A stretch of 64,000 nt of DNA from Bryum argenteum (GCA_037043015.1 CM073321.1:38026420-38090419), one strand, 5' to 3'. Shown: positions 12,285 to 25,271, counted from the stretch's first letter. The notes: a model not told the origin generated them from the sequence alone. A program made the numbers and translations.

Positions 12285-14803
12285 CTCTTATCCTCTCAAC
12301 TTCGAACTCCAAGACTATAATAATAAAGACAGTATCACTCTACCAGCAGATCGGCATCCATCACTCGTACAAAGTCACAACTCGCAAATGAAATTGAATG
12401 GAATTGATAAGCTCGAACTCGTAAGCCAGGAAGGTGCAGGCAGTAAGGACTTCCTGTCTCATCGTCCGTTATAAACAAGATCAACAGATTTTCTGCCCTT
12501 TACATTCATTGTTGCCATCACCTTACACCCATTGGGCCCTGCTCAAGATTTGACCATTGTCTATTTAGTGTAGTAAGAAACGCATGGTTTTCATTCAGCT
12601 CAAACAAAATGTCCACTTTACTCCAGAGACGGTACGCACTTAGAAATCCTTTACTCAGCTTGAGATGAGTTCGTTTTAGTGCTGCATTTGCAGAAACCCA
12701 TTATCATGATACTCATGATGATGATAAATATTATTTTAATAGTATTAATAGAATTAATCATATTAATAGTATCGATAGTATTAATATTAACAACCAATAT
12801 TCGAGTCAAGGCGTTGGAGTATGACGAAGAGATTCGGAATGAGTGAATCAGGTATATCACTTATGAGAATGATTGAGGCTTAAGGATAACCAAACATGGT
12901 ATCTAAAAAGAAGGTAGCCGCTTACATATCTTCAATTTAGTCAAAGGTTTTTGAGATACACTAATTGAAAAATGGTTCGTGCCTTGAAGTCACTCAAAAC
13001 ACAACAAGGTCATGTTTTTTATATTTTGTACCTTGAAACCACCCAAAACACAACAATCATCATGTCTTTACACTTATGCATTTACAAATGACCACTCAAC
13101 ACTGAAAGCAAATTCTGGTGTTTAATGGTCTCACAAAAAGGCATGCCTACGGGCCCACCTCTGTGGGGTCCTCAACTTTGAGCCCCCATTATTGAGGCTC
13201 TAGTAGGATTATAAAAGAGCTCAAAGCGGTGACTGTTCACCTTCTCACATCTCATAGAATAGCCATGTGTTCAACTTGCATACTCTTTGCAAAAACCGAA
13301 TTCACTTAGTTGTAATTTTTTGTCAAAATAGGTGTAAATCCAACTTGACTTGAATATTAAATGTAAATAGTAATATTAATAATACTAATGATACTAATAA
13401 TACTAATAATAGTTGATATACAAATAATGATAATACATAGTTTTTAGGGAGTTGTTTCTCCTTCATCCACCATTGAATTTCAATTTTGTTTATTTTGTTG
13501 GACTCTAATATGACTTTAGTTATAGTAGTAGAAACCTCAAATTTATCAAAGGTGAAGAAAGCATGGCATGCATTTTAGTGCAAGGAATGTAGTTCTTGCC
13601 TTTCTTTCCTTTGTAAATTTTGAGGTTTTTACCATTGCAAGGCTATTATTTGAGTCAATAATTCTTTTTAATGAAATCCTTTTAGACCAACGTGTTATTG
13701 AGGAAAAGGTGAACATCTTTGTAGTTGGTGATTCTTTTATTGCAACAAGAATATTGGTAGCATTTTCACTTCAATTGAAAATATTAAGATTCTGTGATGT
13801 CTTTGGGTACTGATACATTATGATCTCGCAATCTATGAGGCCTTATGACTCCGATTGTGGTCCACATAACTTACAACAAGTCAATGATTTCTAGGTCTGT
13901 ACGGTTGATATCAGAATAACTTGTCATTGTTTTCATCTATGTTAATTTTTAAAATAATGTACTTCTGGGCTGAAAATAGGCTGGGAAACAAAAGAAACTC
14001 TTTTCATTTTTACTTCAAAGTGGAAACTCATTATAATATGTTATCAATAAATTTCTAACTAGTGCGTTGTTTACCTTCATTTCAAACCCCCTTCTATAAA
14101 ATATAGCTACTTTAGCTCAAATAATAGCCTTGCAATGGTGAGAAGTGCTATAAAAATTACAAAGGATAGAGAATTCAAAACTAGACCCTTAGACTAAAAT
14201 CGATATCTTATCTACCTCATCTAAGATTAAGAATTTTTCTTTATTACACAAGCTACTTTTATTTTGAAAGTAGCGTAAAGAATAATTAAAAATATAATTG
14301 TGGATAAACAAAAATAACACTTCAAGAAATATGTGTTGTATTTTTCTTTCATTATACAAACATTATTGCAAATCTAATACCACTATCATTTGAAAAAAAA
14401 CAATCTTCACATGCATTCCATTATAGTGGAAATATTTAAACTCTCAAAAAGTCAACCCGCCTAAAGTCCAACATGTGAATCAAACAAAAAACGCGTGTGA
14501 TAGAGCTAAAGTGCATACAAATGGTGGTGTTGGAAACACAAAATTACAATCAAAGTTTGCAAAAACTTTACATTAATACGACATGTCAATTAAAATGAAA
14601 AGCATCCAGAAACATTGAACAAATCCAATTATTTTGATAGGTAGGTATTTAAGGCATTACAGTTAAATGAAGACCTAACTGTTGGAATCAACCAATATTA
14701 AAAATAAGAAAAAAAACTTGTACATGCATTTCTAAGACGATTTCATGGGCAATCAAACAAGTGACTAAAAGTGAAAAGTTACAATTGTAGTCAGCTTATT
14801 CAA
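12285..14803. other. AT-rich intergenic stretch upstream of the polygalacturonase gene
   Basis: Contains imperfect TAATA-type microsatellites at about 12712-12800 and 13365-13435, a copy of a dispersed repeat at about 13758-13930, and no recognisable coding sequence. The polygalacturonase promoter should lie just right of 12266; no TATA box stands out. Confidence 0.5.
13758..13930 (+). repeat. Dispersed repeat, copy 1
   Basis: It shares the core ATGATCTCGCAATCTATGAG with copies at 30187-30313, 33424-33550 and (inverted) about 35280-35487. Similarity to the inverted copy continues for about 50 bases beyond the other copies (around GTACGGTTGA). No GC-rich island is next to this copy. Confidence 0.75.
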
Positions 14804-16405
14804 CTAGATTGAGCTAAATTTGGCATGCCAAAACAAACTTGGACTATCATGCAACCCCTTTGCAGTCTCAAACCGCATAATACTCTCTCTTATGATGTCG
14901 ATCTGACGCTCCAACATTGAAATAATCGAAATCCGAGAGTCGAGTTTGGCATTTGTTTTCCATAACATTTCTTCCATTAAGCGATTAAGCCATTTTCCAA
15001 GAAAGGACAAGCATTCCTCTCTGCAAGACGTAGGGCTACAAAATACATGGCGTAAACATCCCATCCAACCCAAAACTACTATCTTGGTTTATCACAAAAG
15101 CGGCCAATAAATTGTAGATCACGCCCATATTCCACCCGCAATTCGCTCGTTTTCAGGAATTCTTGTGCCACATGTACTCGGGATAAAGGCCGACATCCAT
15201 TTTCCAAAAATGAAGACACTTCTATAGGCTCAACCAATGCACGGTTCACAACTTCCTAATAGTGAATAACAGATTCATGTCGTCGACAATATTCTCCAGA
15301 TATGTCTTTGGCACATATAGTCTGCTACATCTCAATAAACCCACCTATGAGTTTTACGATGTCATCGCAATGAGCCATTGGATTGGTTGCCAAAGGTTTC
15401 ATTTCACCTATAGGTAGTAAAGGTTTCCCGGTACGAGAGTCCTCCTTCCACAATTTTATACCTCCATTCCCATAAGGTAGCCAGCCATTGTCCGTGCACA
15501 ACATCTTATATTGCATCATTGCTGCCCATTATCATGCTTGAAAAACTTGAATTGTTGACCTTCCAAATGACCAACAAGAATTTTATCTTTCCAACCAACA
15601 TAGTCTTTGAGCCTTTGAAGTCACGAATTTCCTTAATCAAATGGGAATAGAGATGTATTGCCTCAGCATTCGTGAATGATTTCACTAATAGTGGAACTGT
15701 CAGAAAGTCGTTTTTTTTCAGAATCATACTCCAACGTTGAAAGACAGCACTGGTGATATCTTTATGTGTATGTTCCACCAACAAAAAAGTAACGTTTATC
15801 TCACGGAACACATGCATGTGTACTTGAAAAGACCAAAAGCAAAAGATGAATCGATTTTTTCTTGTCCGAAGGTGTGTTGTTGAGTTGCACCTGCAAGATA
15901 GGAGGTAGAAGCTCCGCCACACTTGAAACTTCACTTTGTGGAAGAAGAGAGTTCAAACACCGTTCTTACCAGATAACACCACTTCAAATATAAGGTGTGA
16001 CTTTGAATTTGCAAATAATAATTTTGAAGAAGAAATCAAAACTTCTTTAAGATCTCGAAGAAGCTTCAAAATTGATTCAACTATGTGATTGCAACCACTT
16101 GAGTAGATATCAAGCTCATAAGAGGCGTACCGAACATTGCTATGCAAGTGCGCAATTATGCCAATGAGAGTAATTGGAAGCTTCATCAATGCATCATTTG
16201 TTTTTGTCTTGTGTGCAAACAAAGAGCAAACTAAGTTCTTCATCGACATATTCTCTTGACATGATCTAGGGACCACTGACTTATTCATTTTCTTCATCGT
16301 GTCACACATAGAGTAACAAGCAAAATTGTCCCTTTGTGCTTTCTTGGACAATTTTGCCTTCTTGATCTTCCTAAGGGTGTTGTAGGAAATGGTCCTCAGG
16401 CCCAA
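14804..16405 (-). pseudogene. DUF7869-like transposon-associated protein, decayed
   Basis: Successive minus-strand frames (15953-16405, 15506-15934, 15325-15519, 14804-15073) look like one protein broken by frameshifts or small introns. The second contains TRKNRFIFCFW followed by FREINVTFLLVEHTHKD. This matches the ENKNRY, then F..GHTH.D pattern of DUF7869 proteins, which accompany plant transposons of uncertain class. The first frame carries a basic, cysteine-containing region typical of the part upstream. Weak coding character may extend right to about 17310. I see no termini or target duplication. The identification rests on motif spacing only. Confidence 0.5.
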
Positions 16406-19400
16406 ATTCTCATGGACAATATAAATCCCATAATTAGCATCCTTCCATTTGATAGAGTCCGGACAACCACCTTTTCACCAATTGGCAACGTCTTTGCTTT
16501 ATAAGGCATATGATCCGCAACACTAACAATGAATGTTTTTAAAGTAGGAACAACTTGCTTTACATGCATTCAGGGTTTTTCCAGATCAACTTCGCCATGA
16601 TGGTGAGCATGTAGTCCAGCCTCAGCTTTTGTTTTCCTCCTGTAGAATGTTAAAAGAGAAACTCTACTAATATATTGCCATGCACGGGCGCAAACGTGAA
16701 TGCCTTTAGTGGTTACCATCATACTCCTCTCTGCTGCCTCTTGAAATCAATGGTGGACATCTATCTTGAACTGAGACTCCAATTTAGAATCCGAAGACTC
16801 ATACATCCACTTTCAAAGAGCCAGAAATTTTCAAGCGGAGGAAAGGTCGGTAACAATTCTTGTACCAACATATCTTGCTCGCAACCAAGTTCAAAGACTC
16901 CAACGTCACTAGCTCTTCTTCTCCCTTGGTCCTTAAAAGCAAGAATTTCGTTGCTCCAACTTATACAGACAAATCCTTCTGTCTTTGGATGATCGCGAGC
17001 ATAAACAACAATATTGTATTTGTCAATACGTAAGTGATCAAGTAAAGACCACCCCTTATTGATGGCACCGCTAAGTTTCCATTCATTAGTTCCGTATATG
17101 GTATCAGCACGTATGAAGTTGAAATTTAAGCACTTCTCAATGTGACAACTACTTCTACTTCACATACTGTCTTGTTATTAGACTGTTGAACTTTGTCAGA
17201 GTCCACGCTTTGACAGATACCTTCGGCAACAAGGTCTCTCCACCATTGAGAAGATTCACATATTTTGTTAATAATTTGTTTCTCAAAAGTCGAAGACAAT
17301 CCTTTCAATCATGTGGCAAGACTGGATCACTGATATTAGCTCAAGTCGAGGTGAATGTTTCTATAAATAAGGCTCAAGTATCATAATTTTATTGCTCATG
17401 TCATATCCTAGGATTATAGAATTTCAACAAAACCAAGGAGGCCGAGTATCTAGATAGCTCAAATCGAGTTAACTTTAACGTCAAAGTTTGAATATATATG
17501 TATATATATGTATATATGCCAACTATGACGTTGAGGTTGCCCATTGACCATTTAGCTTGAATCGGCTAAATGAACATGTCGTCGGAATGCTGAAGTGCAC
17601 TGGTATCTGTGCACCGAATTACGAAGATTTTTGACACTTCTTGGGAATTGTACAGTGTTAATATACATTATCTTCCTTGATTTCTGTGCAGACCTACTCC
17701 TATGTAGTCTACATTACCTTTGTATATGCAGCTCTACGGTTGCAACAATCTAGCACCAATATTATCAAAGCGCCTTGCAGAAATATTAGAGGTAATTGCG
17801 ACAATGTTGATAAAACTCACCGTCAATGGTTGTCACGTCGATACAGACATTGGAATAGACTTTGCAAAACCCAGAAAGTTGAGAATGCGCTTTGAAGTCA
17901 AATCACCATTTGACAAATTTATATTCATTGTCGACCGCAGATTAGGTAACACTCACTAGAAATTGCGAAAAAAAAAAAATAGAATAGCAAATGCGGTTTC
18001 AGCTAACAGTAAGTTGCGTGACCAATCCAACACTAGCGAAGAAAGCCAAAATTTGGAGTCGCCTCTAAGCGCAGAAAAATGGTTGAGCAGGGCGGATTGT
18101 TGTACAACACAGCGGATTCTTGCATAGCACGGCGGATTTTTGCAGGTCAGGCGAATTCCTACTGAGCGAGGCGACTTCTTGCAGAGTAGGGTGGGCTTCT
18201 GCAGGGTAGGGTGGCTGACTTTATTTTAGGGTGAGTTTAACGGGAAATGTGTTGGTACGGGACTAGGCTTATAGATGCAAAATGTCATACATAAGGGGAT
18301 TATAGTTTGGTGAAACCATAAATATTAATATAATTCATGTTAATTTCCTATATCTTCAAATCTCAGATCATGTCTAAGATAACAACGACATCATCATTTT
18401 GAGGCGCCTCATTGCAGTCTGGGTAACCGTCATTGTCGCCATCGTTGTTGCTACGACGTTCAACATTTGCTTTGCCGTCGCTACGACTTAAAGAACAAGT
18501 TGACTCATTCCAAAGAAGGGTTATTTTTTCTCCATTGAAGTTTGCCTTGAGTCTAATAACTTTGTATCTCTTTCTTTTGGGCTAGTTTCCATCTAAGTTT
18601 ACCGTTGATCTTCTACAGACAATAAACGCTGGTGTTGATGAAATGCGTCCAAGAACATATATATCTACAAATGGTTAAATCACCGTGTTTGGGTCACACC
18701 TATTCAAGACGAAGAACATCTACTTGGTGTCGTATCTTACCAACCAAAGTATGTCTTAGAAGCACCCATTTGAACAATAAGAACGATTAAACTAGACTAC
18801 TTCCCGAATAACAATCCACGGAGATTCTGTGAAGTGAAAAGAGGTCCCTTCTAGAGTTGCAACCGGATACTTCCTACAACAACAGGACCAAGTACAACTA
18901 TAGAGACCCAACTCTTGTCCTTCAACAACCCTTGACCCCTCAGTTCTTCCTTGACCACGGCTAGTCCGATTACCCAACCACGTCGACATTTATCCGGGTA
19001 GGTTCTAATCCGGATCCCCTCCTAGAGTGATCGTTTGTGCTCAACCTCAGTATATAGGGCAATATTTTTTAGCTACTGATTTAGTTTTACTATTGTGATT
19101 TGTCGGAGGGATACTTTCTTATAATTTATAGAGTGCAGAGCTCACTCTCTACCGGATGATTACAGTGATCAAAGTTTCACATTCAATTCCTCATTCTTCA
19201 CTTTTTCTTCTATCTGGAGTTCCTTCCGTACAGCCGCTTCAACCATCTAGTTTCACTACAACGATAGGATGTCACTAAACAACTATCCAATTAGTCCTTC
19301 AATCGTATTACAACGACTTGTTCTCCGGATAACGGTCTGGGAATCGCATCCCTAAGCCCACGAGGTCCATAGCTTCATCCCTCTATCCGATCTGGATGCA

Positions 19401-20030
19401 ACACTCAAGAAGTTACACCAGTTAAGGAACCTCAACTGGACATCCCATCCGCAAGATACAAATCCAGTCCAGCTTCACTCGCCGTATTAATTCTTCTCCC
19501 TATCTGGAAACCATCACGACTACCTACTACTTCGCACAATATATGTTTGGAAACTGTGACACTCAATCAAACCCTTCCTGACTCTACTCTTATGGCCCTT
19601 CCTAGCTACCGACACTTTCAAACACCAGAGGTTGAGGGACTCTTGGTTGCACATCCGGTTGAAGTCAAGCTCAAATACAAAATACCAATTACACCACACA
19701 CCACGAAAGAGGTAGGATCAAAGCTAAACCTTTATTCAAAATGGCTAGTACAGAGAGAGACCCATGGATTTTGTCTGAATCCCTGATAAGTGTTGATTCA
19801 TCCGGGTTGTTTGAAATCCTTTCCACTTGTAGAATTTCCGGAGTCTGAGATTCCAAAAGTAATTGACAGAGCTAAGATCCTAGAGTTCTGTCTACTTCCT
19901 ACATTTCTAACTAAGATGCTTATACATGACAAGTATGTTAGTCTCTGGCTGCTCTGGCACAGACAAAGTGGGGCCTCGTTTGATCCGGTCGTCTCTACTA
20001 TTGTAGCTTTAGGGAGTTGCACCTATGCCT
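16406..20030. other. Low-information region with decayed repeats
   Basis: There is a TATATATG microsatellite near 17485-17520 and a degenerate tandem array at about 18085-18235 built around GGCGGATT...TTGCA with a period near 28. Several 60-100-codon frames at 17677-17959 and 19547-20092 have no recognised domain. The segment 18980-19540 has LTR-like composition but no matching partner in the window. Confidence 0.4.
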
Positions 20031-20033
20031 CCA

Positions 20034-21324
20034 CCTACTATAAGAAAACCTTGTTTTTCTTAATGTCTAAATTTAGTGTTTGTGATGTCTAAATTTAACG
20101 CGTTGACATCAAGCAAGTGGATGTTGGACATTTTAACATCCAAGACATCAAGTTAAACATCAAAGACATCAAGTTAGACATCCAAAATTATCTAACCACA
20201 TCAAGGTTAGATGGTAACTTTAGGAGGGTAAAACATGTGGCACGTAGGTGACACATCAGCGCCATGTGCACGGGCAGTGCCACATGGCAATAAATTACAT
20301 TCTGATGTGGACTTTTTGGTGCTAACGTGGAATGTGATGTGGCGATGCGAAAATCCTACGTGGACACGGGAAAATCCAACGTGGCACCCGGGAAATCCGA
20401 CGTGGCACCCGGGAAATCCAACGTGGCACCCGGGAAATCCGACATGGCACCCGAGAAATCCGACGTGGAACATGGGAAAATGACTTGACATGCCATATCA
20501 GCAACGTATTGGAGGGGTTTTAGGGTCAAATGATGTTGCTGTTAGACATCACTTTAGACATCAATTTCTCTTGCTTGATGTCTTCAATGGCTAGGACAAT
20601 GTCAAGATGGATGTCTTCACTGCCTAGGACGATGTCTAGATTGATGTCTCTAGTGCGTAGAATGATGCTTAGGTTGATGTCCTTAAATTTGTGATGTTTG
20701 CTCGAATGTTTGTAGCGACATCCCGTAAGACATTGATGTAAACGTTTTGTGTTAGACATGATGTTTGCAAAAATGTTACTATTGATGTTTTCTGGGCATA
20801 TGAAAGGACTTCTAGGATGACACTTTTAGATGTTTATATAGTCATCAGAACCGTAATCCACAGACGTCTCACATAACATCAACAGTAAACACAGTCGTAT
20901 CAAAAAGTGTGAGTCAAACATATATTGCTTAGGTCATTAGAACCTTAGATAACACAAAACTAGAGTATTTACTATTACGTCTGTCAACAACTACGATATA
21001 CTACGCACCCACAATCTCAACTCCGGAAGCCTGTCCACTACCATCGCTTGCTGTCGATACCTAGACATCCTTGCAAACATCAAGTTAGACATCATCACAG
21101 ACATCCTTGCAGACATCATCATAGACATCTTCTACTGCAAATCAAATACTACAAGCACTAGGGTTTCTTCCACAACAAATCAAATATTACAAGTCCTAGG
21201 GTTTCTTGTACATGATGCTTTTGAAATCCAGTACCTCTTAAAAAGCAAACCCTTGCCACATGAAGAAGCAAACCTACTCTTGAGAGCTACTAGATTTCTA
21301 CAACTACTATTTTCTTATTGTAGT
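20034..21324. mobile_element. CACTA-like non-autonomous element rich in GACATC repeats
   Basis: The left end reads CTACTATAAGAAAACC and the right end, on the opposite strand, reads CTACAATAAGAAAATAG. They match over about 14 bases and resemble the CACTACAATAAGAAAA ends of many plant CACTA elements. The interior holds dozens of AGACATC / GATGTCT units on both strands (20080-20215, 20530-20760, 21060-21130), as expected for CACTA subterminal repeats that bind the TNPA-type protein. No transposase is present. The terminal C of CACTA is degraded at both ends and I could not confirm a 3-bp duplication. Confidence 0.6.
20350..20478. repeat. 21-bp tandem repeat, about six units
   Basis: Units follow the pattern AAATCCGACGTGGCACCCGGG with substitutions. 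The array lies in the middle of the CACTA-like element, between its two blocks of GACATC repeats. Each unit carries an ACGTGG core, which resembles a plant G-box or ABRE. Confidence 0.9.
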
Positions 21325-21444
21325 TAACAATCATTCTAAAACTGAATGGAAACAATTTTGAAATCCTCTACACTTTAAACACCTTTGGAAAAATTAAGGC
21401 AAAAATGAGCTTTGTACTTCCACTTAAAGGTCTCATGACCTAAC

Positions 21445-21520
21445 TAGGGATGTCAAAATGAACGCCTTTTGAGTTTTTTTCGAAGGAAGTCCGGACGTCC
21501 GTCGGGAGGGGGGTAAATCG
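21445..21520 (+). repeat. K-side outer terminus of unit 1
   Basis: TAGGGATGTCAAAATG starts at 21445 and resembles a hAT-type terminal inverted repeat. About 55 bases inward is GGGGGGTAAAT (near 21505). Further inward, around 21560-21600, is the segment CATCTTAGCCGTTGAAA. The same three landmarks in the same order, read on the minus strand, occur at the right end of unit 2 (41283 to about 41100). Confidence 0.55.
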
Positions 21521-21644
21521 GAATTACTACAACAACAGTAAAATTCCTAATCGTTAGATCGTATTCAAGGTCGCATCTTAGCCGTTGAAAGTGTTGTAGT
21601 GAGTTCTCATAGTTACCATTTGATTGGATTGGGCGGCCCACGAC

Positions 21645-21800
21645 CTTCCGATCGGTCGCGGTCGGCGTCAGCTGTTTGATCGGTCGCGGCCCGTCGATCG
21701 GCGCCGGTCGTCCAATCGCTCGAGCCGGTCGACTGGGTGACCATCAGATCTAGGTCGACCAGTCGGCCAGGCGACCGCGGCCTACACAAGGCCGACCGGT
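21645..21800 (+). promoter_or_regulatory. GC-rich palindromic island 1, upstream of K fragment
   Basis: Dense CGATCGGTCGCGGTCGG-type blocks stand in AT-rich DNA, about 160 bases upstream of the K start codon at 21958. Many blocks are self-complementary (CCGATCGG, GGCGCC). By position it matches the other islands, but no good TATA box is seen between it and the gene. Confidence 0.6.
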
Positions 21801-21957
21801 CCTCCTCCTCCTCACTTCTTTCCTTCTTTTCCAGGGTACGGAGTGGCTGTAGGGTGGAAATTCTGTAAATTTTCCATCCACTGGCTCTTTATCCTGGAGA
21901 AGAAAGAAGTCCATCTGTTTGTAAGGGGGGAGATTTTGCTATTCTTTTTCAAAAAGA

Positions 21958-22360
21958 TGCCAAAGTATGCTGCTGGGGGAGTCGAGGCCGGAGGCCTCGG
22001 GAGTTTTTTCAACAACCACGTAGTGAGCACCCATTGAATAAGTGCAAGAACTTTCTTCGGGGGAATGTAATTGTAAAATTTTATAAGGCGAACAGTCTTG
22101 CAAGTTTGCTCAGCAAATCCGTGAGATACAAAGAGGAAGCCTCCATCAATTTCAAAGAGGACATGACGCACCTCATGATGGGAGCGCTCCAAGATCCGAT
22201 GCGGAGACCGGAGACTAATAAGGGTGGATTTACGGAGTGGTTGGACCTTAGATTAATTGATGCTCTATGGAACGCTGTCGATATATTGAAGAAGTACTAG
22301 AAAACAAATCGAGCGGATGATGTGGAGTTTATAGATGTGGTATTGAGGGCGGAGTGTTTT
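21958..22360 (+). pseudogene. K-family protein, N-terminal part only
   Basis: It starts MPKYAAGG, as the longer K copy at 40546 starts MPKEKKRKGG. After one frameshift near 22035 it continues through VKFYKANSL, SVRYKEEA, GFTEWLDLRLIDALWN and, past an in-frame TAG after ILKKY, DVEFIDVVLRAECF. Each segment aligns in order with the N-terminal 140 residues of the longer copy. Similarity stops at about 22355, exactly where a new GC-rich palindrome begins, so the kinase part appears to have been cut off by insertion or rearrangement. The N-terminal domain has no function I can name. The product is certainly broken. Confidence 0.75.
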
Positions 22361-22371
22361 CCAACGTTGTC

Positions 22372-22420
22372 AGGACGACCGGACCAGGGGGCGACCGGTC
22401 GACCATGGTCCGGTCGTCCT
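22372..22420. repeat. 14-bp-arm palindrome at the K fragment breakpoint
   Basis: Arms AGGACGACCGGACC (22372-22385) and GGTCCGGTCGTCCT (22407-22420) are perfect inverted copies around a 21-base loop. The palindrome sits where K homology ends and the hAT-associated unit begins. Confidence 0.9.
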
Positions 22421-22479
22421 CAGCCCCTAGGACCTGTTGGTGACATAACGGATTATTTATAATTTACTTGGGGTAAATT

Positions 22480-22795
22480 ACCGTCCGATCGGTGGCCGAC
22501 CGCACCCCCGTCCGATCCTTTGACTAGCCGACCGCACCCCTGTCCGACCCTTTGACCGGCCGACTGCACCCCCGTCCGACGCTTGGACCGGCCGAGCGGT
22601 GGCGGGACCGGTGTTCCCTAGGCCGACCGGTGTGCGGACCGGCGAGGTCGGCCGCCGACCGCTTGGGCGACCGGCGAGGTCGGCCGCCGACCGCTTTGGC
22701 GACCGGCGAGGTCGGCCGCCTACAAAGGCCCGACCGGCTGATGGCATGGCCGACCGGGGACCGGATCGGCCAGCCGATCAAGATTTCAAATTTCA
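22480..22795 (+). promoter_or_regulatory. GC-rich palindromic island 3 with TATA box, upstream of hAT gene
   Basis: About 310 bases of repeated CCGACCGC and GGCGAGGTCGGCCGCC blocks, including a near-exact tandem near 22630-22715. A TATA box (TATATAAG, 22819-22826) follows directly, and the BED/hAT reading frame begins 200 bases on. A GGGGTAAAT motif near 22470 matches one seen at the K-side ends of units 1 and 2. Confidence 0.65.
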
Positions 22796-23025
22796 ACGGT
22801 CAAATTCAGGGTTGAAGGTATATAAGAGAAGAGACACCAGGCCTCATTTCACTTCCGAATTGTGAATGCGACCCAAGGTCTCTGAGCTGCATAACTTTAT
22901 GTTATGTGTCCGTTGCTTGGTACGTATTGAGTTCGGAAGTGCAGAGTTCGTTTACGAACTCTTGACATTTTTTTCTACATATCTACTACCACGTTTGTTC
23001 ATTTTGAGGTGTCTTACCTATCAAA

Positions 23026-25271
23026 ATGGCCAACAAATCATCCTCACCTTGGTTCACTGATGTTCATGAAGTACAAGGCCAACCTACCATGACCCCAACG
23101 GTCTAATGCAATCTCTGTCATAAGGTTATGAGCAAGAGGCTAGAACGGCAGCTCAGTCACCTTGGCTATGAAGGCAAGCGTGGGTCCGCCTTAATACAGT
23201 AACGCTTTGTCCAAAATTGAACACCCGAGTGATGGATTTATTTGGAAGATGTGACGGGCGGTTCCCTCCACATAATGGAGAAATGAGCGGTGCACATTCA
23301 ATCCCATCGTCATAAGAAGTTCCGAATGTTGGCACGCCAAGGTCCACTGGTGGAGACTCTTGCGTGGGATCCTCTCAAGCTACCCCTTCGATTCCATCAA
23401 CACCTTTAGTTGGATCAATCTCCACCGTTCCTAACTTCGCGGGACAAGTGAGGGTTGGTGGGCATATCAATAGGGCGATGAAACAATCTGTGATTGAAGA
23501 TGGTTTTGCTGAAGCGGATAGGCGAGAACTAGACATACTTTGGGCAAAGTTTTTCTATGAAGCAAACGTACCGTTTGCTGTAGCACGGAATCCCGCCTTC
23601 AAGGAAGCTGTAATGAAAACTGCGTCTTTCCGAAAACCATATGTCCCTCTTTCTTACCATGACATTCGGACAAGGTTGTTGGGACAAGTAAAAAGTGATC
23701 TAGAAGGAAAACTAGATAGTAGACTCAAGGAGAGCCTTCGGAAGTTTGGGGGAACTTTAGCCATGGATGGATGGTCATCTGTGAGTAGTTGCCCTCTTGT
23801 GAATGCAATGCTAGTGACTCCTGCTGGAGAGCTTTTTCTTGGCGCCTTCGATACTACTGGCTAAGAAAAGACAGCAATGTATATGGCCTCTATCATGGTC
23901 AAGTTCATCTAACAAGTTGGCCCCGAGAACGTTGTCCAAGTCTGCACGGACAACGCTTCTGTAATGATAAATGCCTCTCGATTAGTCGTTGAGGATTATC
24001 CCCATATATTCATTCAGGGATGCGCCACGCATGCGATGGATTTGTTGTTGGAAGATTGGGGAAAGGCGTCATGGGTGAAAGAAACTTTGGAAAAGGCCAA
24101 GGGCTTGGTCAAGTTCATTAAAAATCGTCAAATGCCTTTAGCCGTGTTTGGTAAACACGAGACAAGGTTTAGCCTATTGATGCCTGGGAAAACAAGATTT
24201 GCGTGCAATTTTATAATGATAGATCGCTTATTGCAGGTTCGGGAATCATTGGAGCAAACTGTTGTAGATCCCCAGTGGTTGTCATATGCCTCGAAGAAGT
24301 CTCTATCAGCTAGAGATAAATTACTGGAGTCCCGCAACGTAAGAAAAGTGGTTTTGGATGACGGTTTCTGGAAGCGTTGTACAAACTTCCGAGATATGGT
24401 GGCCCCAGTAGTGTATGCTCTTCGGGAATTCGACGGCAAGGAGCCTTGTACGGGCAAGGCTTTGCATATCGTTCGTCAGCTCGAGAAGCATGTATTGACG
24501 CTATCTACAGAACCATTTTCTCTCCCGACGGATTTAGCGGACATTGCGAAGGAGAACTTTTACGCAAGGAAAAAGATGATGACAACAGATCTGCATTGTG
24601 CTGGTGCACTTTTGAATCCTTATTTACTACATGACAAAGAGTTAGCAGATGATACTGAGGTTTGGCATGGGTGCAGGCGTGTTCTAAAAGCTCTATGTGC
24701 TCCGGGCACTTATCATGATGTGGCGAATGAATATATAGCATTTCGAATGAGGAGTGCACCATTTCATGAGATGTTGGATCCTAATGAGTCGAAATGTTCT
24801 CCCTTTGTTTGGTGGGAAATTGAAGGGTTTGTTGGAAAACTCCTTGCTCCGATTGCAAAGCGAATCCTAGCACAAATAGTGTCATCGTCGGCGTGCGAAC
24901 GCAATTGGAGCAGTTACTCTTTCGTTCACGATAGGAAGCGGAATCGGTTGCTACCGGAAAGGGCTGATGCCTTGGTCTTTGTATACACCAACTCAAAGTT
25001 ACTTGCAAACGCAAAGTTAACAGATGAGAAGAGGTGGTACTCGGAGAACTTGGATGTAGAGGATCGTGACGTACGTGACTCCGAGGATGAAGAAACCCCC
25101 CATAACTCAATTGGTGAAGGCCTTGCGGATCACGTTTTAGAGGACCTAGAAGATGACCTCAATAGCATCCCCGCTATGAGCTTGCAAGATGCTTTGAACG
25201 TCCCGACCACCACGTATGACTTTGTTGATGATGATCTTGAGGCGGATGATCGGATGAATTGTTGCCCCTAG
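23026..25271 (+). pseudogene. BED / hAT transposase with in-frame stops
   Basis: The ATG at 23026 opens MANKSSSPWFTDVHEV. A BED-type zinc-finger remnant follows (CNLCHKVM..., LSHLGYEG), interrupted by TAA. The main frame, 23364-25271, has a DUF659/RNase H-like core with DGWSSVSSCPLVN (first catalytic aspartate) and VCTDNASVM (second). It ends with the hAT dimerisation region SSSACERNWSSYSFVHDRKR. In-frame stops fall at 23862-23864 and near 23913, and the BED part is in another frame. The order is therefore complete for a hAT transposase but inactivated. It faces the RING-type W gene convergently and has its own GC-rich island and TATA box. No flanking 8-bp duplication was resolved. Confidence 0.88.

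Noticed and set aside
12036..12474. Plus-strand proteins over the first polygalacturonase exon
   Set aside because: They are shadows of the minus-strand gene, whose splice phases and family motifs are clear.
20350..20478. CRISPR array
   Set aside because: The 21-bp units are contiguous with no spacers and lie in plant transposon DNA.
22478..22815. Arginine/proline-rich proteins in overlapping frames on both strands of the GC islands
   Set aside because: Open frames arise from the GC-rich repeat itself; the same happens in all six islands and no frame is conserved between them.
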